A stretch of 8,029 nt of DNA from Solirubrobacterales bacterium. Its GTDB lineage: Bacteria > Actinomycetota > Thermoleophilia > Solirubrobacterales > Solirubrobacteraceae. Each line of letters opens with the position of its first letter. Positions within the stretch are counted from its first letter, which is position 1. Below are positions 5,370 through 8,029 of this stretch, piece by piece. The notes under the pieces were generated by a model, which searched no databases, was not told the origin of the DNA, and was given only the letters and a program-made list of their open reading frames with translations. The stretch is from contig PLYX01000220.1 in NCBI GenBank assembly GCA_003151895.1, positions 188 through 8,216 of the forward strand. The letters are read 5' to 3'. Both the position numbers and the translations under genes were made by a program.

Positions 5370-6313
5370 GCGATGTCCTTCGATCCCCACAGATCGAGGA
5401 AAACCCCGACCGCGGCCTCTCCTCTGGGCTCAAGGTACAGGTCCAGCATGACTCGGCTGGGCGGAGCGATCGCTCGTCCGTCTGCATCGGTACGGGCATC
5501 ACTGCTGGCCAAGTGCTCCGGGTCTGAGATCAGCGTGAGGTTCGCTCCCTGCTCCGTGCGAAATCCACCGAGGGCTTGAGGGATCTGCTCGAGGCCCTCG
5601 CCGGAAGCCTGGACTCGATACAGCGGTCGCTGCACCCCGGTCAGGACCGACAGCCCCATCTGCTCGGCCGCCAGGGCACCGGTGAGAACCATCTGATAGC
5701 CGCTGATCGACGTCGGGAGGGCGGTGGGATCTCGCACGAAGCACGACAGTCGCTGCGGAGAGTAGGGGCGGCCATGCTCGGCAAGCCAGCGCCGTACGCC
5801 CTCGACATCAACTACACGCCGCTGCATTCCGCGCCCATGCCCGTGTCGCTCAAGCAGGCGCGCGTCCTCCAGTGTTTTGAGCAGGCGGTGGGCGGTCACC
5901 TCGCTGCTCGGGCCTCGCTCGGCGAGTCGCCGGATCGTCCAGGCTTCCTCGGGATGGTCGGCGATCAGTTGCGCGGGCCGCAGGCTGCCTGCGCGCAGGG
6001 CACGCCGGGGAGCAGGCAGTCGCTCACGCACGCGCTTGGTCAGTGTCTGGCCGGGAAGCCAGGCGCGGCCTGTCGCGTCTACGAAGCCGATGCCGGCGTC
6101 CTCCAGACGCGCGGCCATAGCATCGTCTAGCACGGCGTTGATCATGAGCATGCGCCTGCCGTCGCTTTTCTCACGCTCGAGTAATCCAGCCAGCTCTCGG
6201 CTCTCGACGACGTCGGCCTCCACAGGAAAGGCCTGCCCGGCAATGACCACAGCAGACTCTGGCGCGTCATGGACCACATCCACACCGGGTAGGCGGCCAA
6301 ACGCGTCCGCCAC
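5366..6313 (-). CDS. AbiEi-family antitoxin/transcriptional regulator
   Basis: This 315-aa protein lies directly upstream of the nucleotidyltransferase toxin and overlaps its start by 4 bases. An N-terminal alpha/beta segment contains GIGFVDATGRAWL (74-86), a motif typical of AbiEi-like antitoxins (a GhxYhDxxGNxYh-like pattern). A winged helix follows at about 111-168 (LRPAQLIADHPEEAWTIRRL, then SSEVTAHRLLKTLEDARLLE), and then a C-terminal domain of about 140 residues. Family members act by opposing the toxin without stable binding (AbiE) or in other ways (MenA), and repress their own operon by binding inverted repeats. The annotated GTG start at 6313 has no Shine-Dalgarno, and the frame stays open and protein-like upstream (ALITLRSDVDPQVA before residue 3) with no ATG, GTG or TTG, so the true N-terminus may be some 20 residues longer, using a rare start. 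Confidence 0.82.
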   Translation of the reverse strand: MADAFGRLPGVDVVHDAPESAVVIAGQAFPVEADVVESRELAGLLEREKSDGRRMLMINAVLDDAMAARLEDAGIGFVDATGRAWLPGQTLTKRVRERLPAPRRALRAGSLRPAQLIADHPEEAWTIRRLAERGPSSEVTAHRLLKTLEDARLLERHGHGRGMQRRVVDVEGVRRWLAEHGRPYSPQRLSCFVRDPTALPTSISGYQMVLTGALAAEQMGLSVLTGVQRPLYRVQASGEGLEQIPQALGGFRTEQGANLTLISDPEHLASSDARTDADGRAIAPPSRVMLDLYLEPRGEAAVGVFLDLWGSKDIA

Positions 6314-6355
6314 CTGGGGGTCGACGTCAGAGCGGAGTGTAATCAGAGCAGTTTG

Positions 6356-6394
6356 CGCTATAGCATTAGAATTTATAGTCAGCCAAGTATAGCG
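6356..6394. promoter_or_regulatory. AT-rich promoter/operator region of the AbiE-like operon
   Basis: CGCTATA (6356-6362) and TATAGCG (6388-6394) form a perfect 7-bp inverted repeat with a 25-base spacer, and GCTATAGC (6357-6364) is itself palindromic. On the minus strand TATACT (6391-6386) and TATAAA (6377-6372) are -10-like, with only weak -35 partners. The position, just upstream of the antitoxin gene, fits the autorepression sites known for AbiEi proteins. Confidence 0.5.
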
Positions 6395-6694
6395 TAACCC
6401 CTAAGAAACCCCGAAAGAATGGAGTGATCGCACTACTTAGCCAGAACGTTATCGCATGCTTATATCGAATCAGCGACCTGTCGTTGCCAGGACGAGGACT
6501 CGTCCATTCGAAACTGTCGGGATTGACCCCGAGTCAACCCGAGTACTCGCTCCCGCGAGCGCCAAAAACCTAGCGCTGAAGCCAAATTCGAGCCTTCCAG
6601 TACGGACCTGGAGTTGGGGTTGACGCCCCGATCATGAGCCCGACATCCTTGTATTTATTCGAAAAGGCTGATTATACGGTGCCTCAGGCAGGAC

Positions 6695-6718
6695 TTTAGC
6701 CCACCGTTTAGCCCACCG
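6695..6718. repeat. Tandem direct repeat, 2 x 12 bp
   Basis: TTTAGCCCACCG occurs twice back to back (6695-6706 and 6707-6718) with no mismatch, immediately before a long hairpin. Arm-type recombinase sites often look like this, but nothing in the window proves that role. Confidence 0.75.
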
Positions 6719-6780
6719 CCTGCAAATATGAGCCAATTTTGCTGACACCCGTCACAAGCAAAAACCGGCTTATTTGCAGG
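6719..6780. repeat. 62-nt imperfect long hairpin near the tRNA 3' end
   Basis: The outer arms CCTGCAAATA plus AGCC (6719-6734, with a 2-base bulge) pair with GGCTTATTTGCAGG (6767-6780). Inner arms TTTTGC and TGAC (6737-6746) pair with GTCA and GCAAAA (6751-6763) around a CAA bulge, with a 4-base loop. It lies 13 bp beyond the tRNA 3' end, downstream in the tRNA's transcription direction. It could be a processing or termination structure, or an attachment-site core. It has no terminal T-tract. Confidence 0.6.
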
Positions 6781-6793
6781 GAAAACAAGACTA

Positions 6794-6865
6794 TGGGCGC
6801 GGCGGGTTTCGAACCTGCGACCTCTCGCGTGTGAAGCGAGCGCTCTCCCACTGAGCTACGCGCCC
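6794..6865 (-). tRNA. tRNA-Val (anticodon CAC)
   Basis: The minus strand folds as a full 72-nt cloverleaf. The 7-bp acceptor stem GGGCGCG/CGCGCCC and the D stem GCTC/GAGC are perfect. The anticodon stem CTCGC/GCGAG has the loop TTCACAC, so the anticodon is CAC and it reads GTG valine codons. The T arm GCAGG-TTCGAAA-CCCGC has one A·C mismatch in the middle of the stem. The discriminator base is A and CCA is not encoded (TAG follows). A TAGAAT -10-like box lies about 10 bases upstream (6881-6876). Confidence 0.97.
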
Positions 6866-6875
6866 TGGCACAGCG

Positions 6876-6881
6876 ATTCTA
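6876..6881 (-). promoter_or_regulatory. -10 box of the tRNA-Val promoter
   Basis: TAGAAT on the minus strand lies 10 bases before the first base of the tRNA, the right distance for a transcription start just upstream of the mature 5' end. No convincing -35 is seen 16-18 bases further up. Confidence 0.4.
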
Positions 6882-6969
6882 TTGGGCTCCGGCGTCGCGC
6901 GCTGGCGGTGGGTGCGTGACATCTCGGGAGTCGGCGGATCGGCCCTGTGAGGCGCTGGAAGCGAGCCGG

Positions 6970-7308
6970 CTACGCGTGTGCGAGTTCGCGCATCTGGCGC
7001 ACGGGATGGCGACCCAGCCGGCTCGCGGTCGCGTAGGGCGCGGCGTGCCCGTGCGCGCGATGAGCGACGTTCACGGCGACGTGCCCGCGCAGCCGGTCGA
7101 CCAGGCTCCGACGCAGCGGGACGAGTAGCAGCTCCGCATCATCGTTGACGAGCACGGTCGCGCGACCCTCGGTGAGGTTGCGCCAGACGACCTCGTCGGC
7201 CCACTCCTGATCTCCGGGGACGAACGCGACCTTGTCGGGGTAGCCGAGGTCGTCATCGCTGAGCGACGCGGCCATAAAGAGACCCCAGCTCTTGTCGACG
7301 GCACTCAT
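6970..7308 (-). CDS. Hypothetical protein, 112 aa
   Basis: ATG 7308 is preceded by GGGAGA at about 7-base spacing, a good Shine-Dalgarno, and the frame ends at TAG 6970-6972. The first two-thirds have a natural composition: an acidic N-terminal half with SDDDLGYPDKVAFVPGDQEW, then DEVVWRNLTEGRATVLVNDD and AELLLVPLRRSLVDRLRGHV. The last 30 or so residues are His/Arg/Ala-rich and less convincing, so the 3' end may have shifted frame. No signal peptide or membrane span is seen, and I do not recognise the family. It is divergent from the NYN nuclease gene with a 79-bp gap, and lies upstream of tRNA-Val on the same strand. A CGATATATCG palindrome (7328-7337) in the gap sits at a likely -10 position for this gene. 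Confidence 0.65.
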   Translation of the reverse strand: MSAVDKSWGLFMAASLSDDDLGYPDKVAFVPGDQEWADEVVWRNLTEGRATVLVNDDAELLLVPLRRSLVDRLRGHVAVNVAHRAHGHAAPYATASRLGRHPVRQMRELAHA

Positions 7309-7327
7309 CGGGTGTTCTCCCAGCTAA

Positions 7328-7337
7328 CGATATATCG
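7328..7337. promoter_or_regulatory. 10-bp palindrome in the divergent gap (possible promoter/operator)
   Basis: CGATATATCG is a perfect 10-bp palindrome 19 bp upstream of the ATG at 7308. Its TATATC core on the minus strand is suitable as a -10 element. Whether it is only a promoter or also an operator cannot be told. Confidence 0.35.
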
Positions 7338-7387
7338 CGCCAGCCGCCAGAGAAGCAGCCGCACGTTGCCGTAGATTGCTTCCGACT

Positions 7388-8029
7388 ATGCCTCCGGCGA
7401 AGCCGCCTCGCTTGCGCACGATCGTCTACGTGGATGGTTTCAACCTCTACTACGGCTGTCTCAAGGACTCGCCCTTCAGGTGGCTCGATCTGCACGCTCT
7501 ATGCGGCCACATGCTGCGCGAGGACGCCGATATCGTTGCGATCAAGTACTTCACGGCGCGCCTGAAGCCACGGCCAGGCAACCCGCACCAGGCGCAGCGC
7601 CAGCAGGTCTACCTCAGGGCGCTCGGGACTGTCCCGAACCTGACGGTCCACTTCGGGCACTTCATCACGCGGACTGCGACCAGACGACTCGTCGCCACCA
7701 AGAAGGGCAAGCCGGCGTTCGCCGAGGTCTGGACGACGGAGGAGAAGGGCTCCGACGTGAACCTCGCCAGCCACCTTCTGATCGATGGCTTCCACGCCCG
7801 CTACGACCTCGCCGTCGTCATATCGAACGACGGCGACCTCAAGGAGCCGGTGCGCTACGTCCGCCACGATCTGGCGGCTCCGGTCGGGGTCCTGAATCCG
7901 CATCCGAATCGGAGCTGGGCTCTATCGCCGAAGCAACTGCCGCGAGGCTCGTTCTACAAGCCGCTGCGCAAAGCCGTCCTGGCAGCAAGCCAATTCCCCG
8001 ACAAGCTCCAGGACGCGCAAGGCGTCTTC
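7388..8029 (+). CDS. NYN domain protein (PIN-like RNase, LabA/DUF88 group), 3' end beyond window
   Basis: ATG 7388 opens 214 codons that run off the right edge. The fold signatures are those of NYN/PIN-like nucleases: YVDGFNLYYG near the N-terminus (Asp16 and Asn19 of the D-x-x-N motif), TTEEKGSDVNLASHLLIDG (116-134, with Glu119 and Asp123), and VVISNDGDL (143-151, with Asp148 and Asp150). These acidic residues bind metal and cut RNA in the family. The basic middle part (about residues 95-108, TRTATRRLVATKKGK) could contact nucleic acid. No Shine-Dalgarno is visible before ATG 7388, so translation may be leaderless or inefficient. It is divergent from the 112-aa hypothetical gene. NYN proteins serve in RNA turnover and sometimes as toxins or defence effectors; no antitoxin partner is evident, so the role is open. 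Confidence 0.88.
   Translation, partial: MPPAKPPRLRTIVYVDGFNLYYGCLKDSPFRWLDLHALCGHMLREDADIVAIKYFTARLKPRPGNPHQAQRQQVYLRALGTVPNLTVHFGHFITRTATRRLVATKKGKPAFAEVWTTEEKGSDVNLASHLLIDGFHARYDLAVVISNDGDLKEPVRYVRHDLAAPVGVLNPHPNRSWALSPKQLPRGSFYKPLRKAVLAASQFPDKLQDAQGVF

Larger units (their letters stand above)
6396..6793. other. Gene-free region rich in small palindromes, next to tRNA-Val
   Basis: No convincing coding frame is seen on either strand. The region holds a perfect 7-bp-arm palindrome (GGACGAG 6490-6496 / CTCGTCC 6499-6505), an imperfect repeat (6520-6540, 7 of 8 pairs), GAGTACTC (6541-6548), a CTCGC/GCGAG hairpin (6546-6559), a tandem 12-mer (6695-6718) and a long hairpin (6719-6780). GC is lower than in the flanking genes. 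This is the 3' side of the tRNA gene, where integrated elements usually sit, so it may contain attachment or regulatory remnants of a lost integrase module. Confidence 0.45.

Noticed and set aside
5576..6392. Plus-strand open frames over the antitoxin gene
   Set aside because: The antitoxin on the minus strand has winged-helix and family motifs and is coupled to the toxin; the plus frames have none.
6546..6559. Rho-independent terminator at the CTCGC/GCGAG hairpin
   Set aside because: On the plus strand an A-run follows rather than a T-run, and on the minus strand the T-run precedes the stem; no gene ends here.
6719..6780. Intrinsic terminator for the tRNA
   Set aside because: The stem is bulged and no T-tract follows on the minus strand, so it is reported only as a hairpin.
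7034..7045. Possible second copy of the tRNA 3' end (GGGCGCGGCG)
   Set aside because: Only 10 bases match and they fall inside a coding region of similar base composition, so chance is sufficient.
7499..7903. Minus-strand 134-codon open frame
   Set aside because: Antisense shadow of the NYN-domain gene, which carries clear catalytic motifs on the plus strand.
1..8029. CRISPR arrays, insertion sequences, integrase or transposase genes
   Set aside because: No regularly spaced repeats, no terminal inverted repeats with a transposase frame, and no recombinase motifs were seen on either strand.

Overview
The window is GC-rich, with strongly G/C-biased third codon positions, many GTG starts, one likely leaderless transcript and a perfect actinobacterial-type LexA box. 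This points to a high-GC actinobacterium. The lineage cannot be fixed from the sequence; a soil group such as Thermoleophilia is only a guess.

Layout. (1) 1-1438: a divergent pair, an acetoacetate-decarboxylase-fold enzyme (minus strand, cut by the left edge) and a TetR-family regulator (plus), sharing a 97-bp gap that holds a 25-bp inverted-repeat operator. (2) 1439-2096: an unrecognised plus-strand ORF with an unclear start. (3) 2097-3250: a decayed stretch. It has a perfect SOS box, a winged-helix-like gene broken by a one-base deletion, a 16-bp palindrome, an HNH nuclease module with no usable start codon, and a possible 43-aa ORF ending at a hairpin. (4) 3300-4260: an Xre/ParS/MbcA-type antitoxin gene with a good promoter but no toxin partner, meeting tail to tail a Ser/Thr kinase gene truncated after its N-lobe. 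(5) 4485-6313: an AbiE/MenAT-type toxin-antitoxin operon on the minus strand (antitoxin first, toxin second, GTGA overlap), with an AT-rich promoter region carrying inverted repeats. (6) 6396-6793: about 400 bp without genes but rich in small palindromes, a tandem 12-mer and a 62-nt imperfect hairpin. (7) 6794-6865: tRNA-Val(CAC), minus strand. (8) 6970-8029: a small unrecognised minus-strand gene, divergent from a NYN-domain (PIN-like) nuclease gene that runs off the right edge.

The material from about 2100 to 6790, on the 3' side of the tRNA gene, looks like a worn genomic island of defence or toxin-antitoxin cargo: one intact TA operon among truncated or frameshifted relatives. No integrase or transposase is visible, so the island reading is an inference. 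I did not find a clearly new multi-gene system. The most informative points are the SOS box beside the broken wHTH/HNH genes, the Xre-kinase junction at about 3920, the AbiE operon with its non-standard upstream frame, and the TetR divergon.
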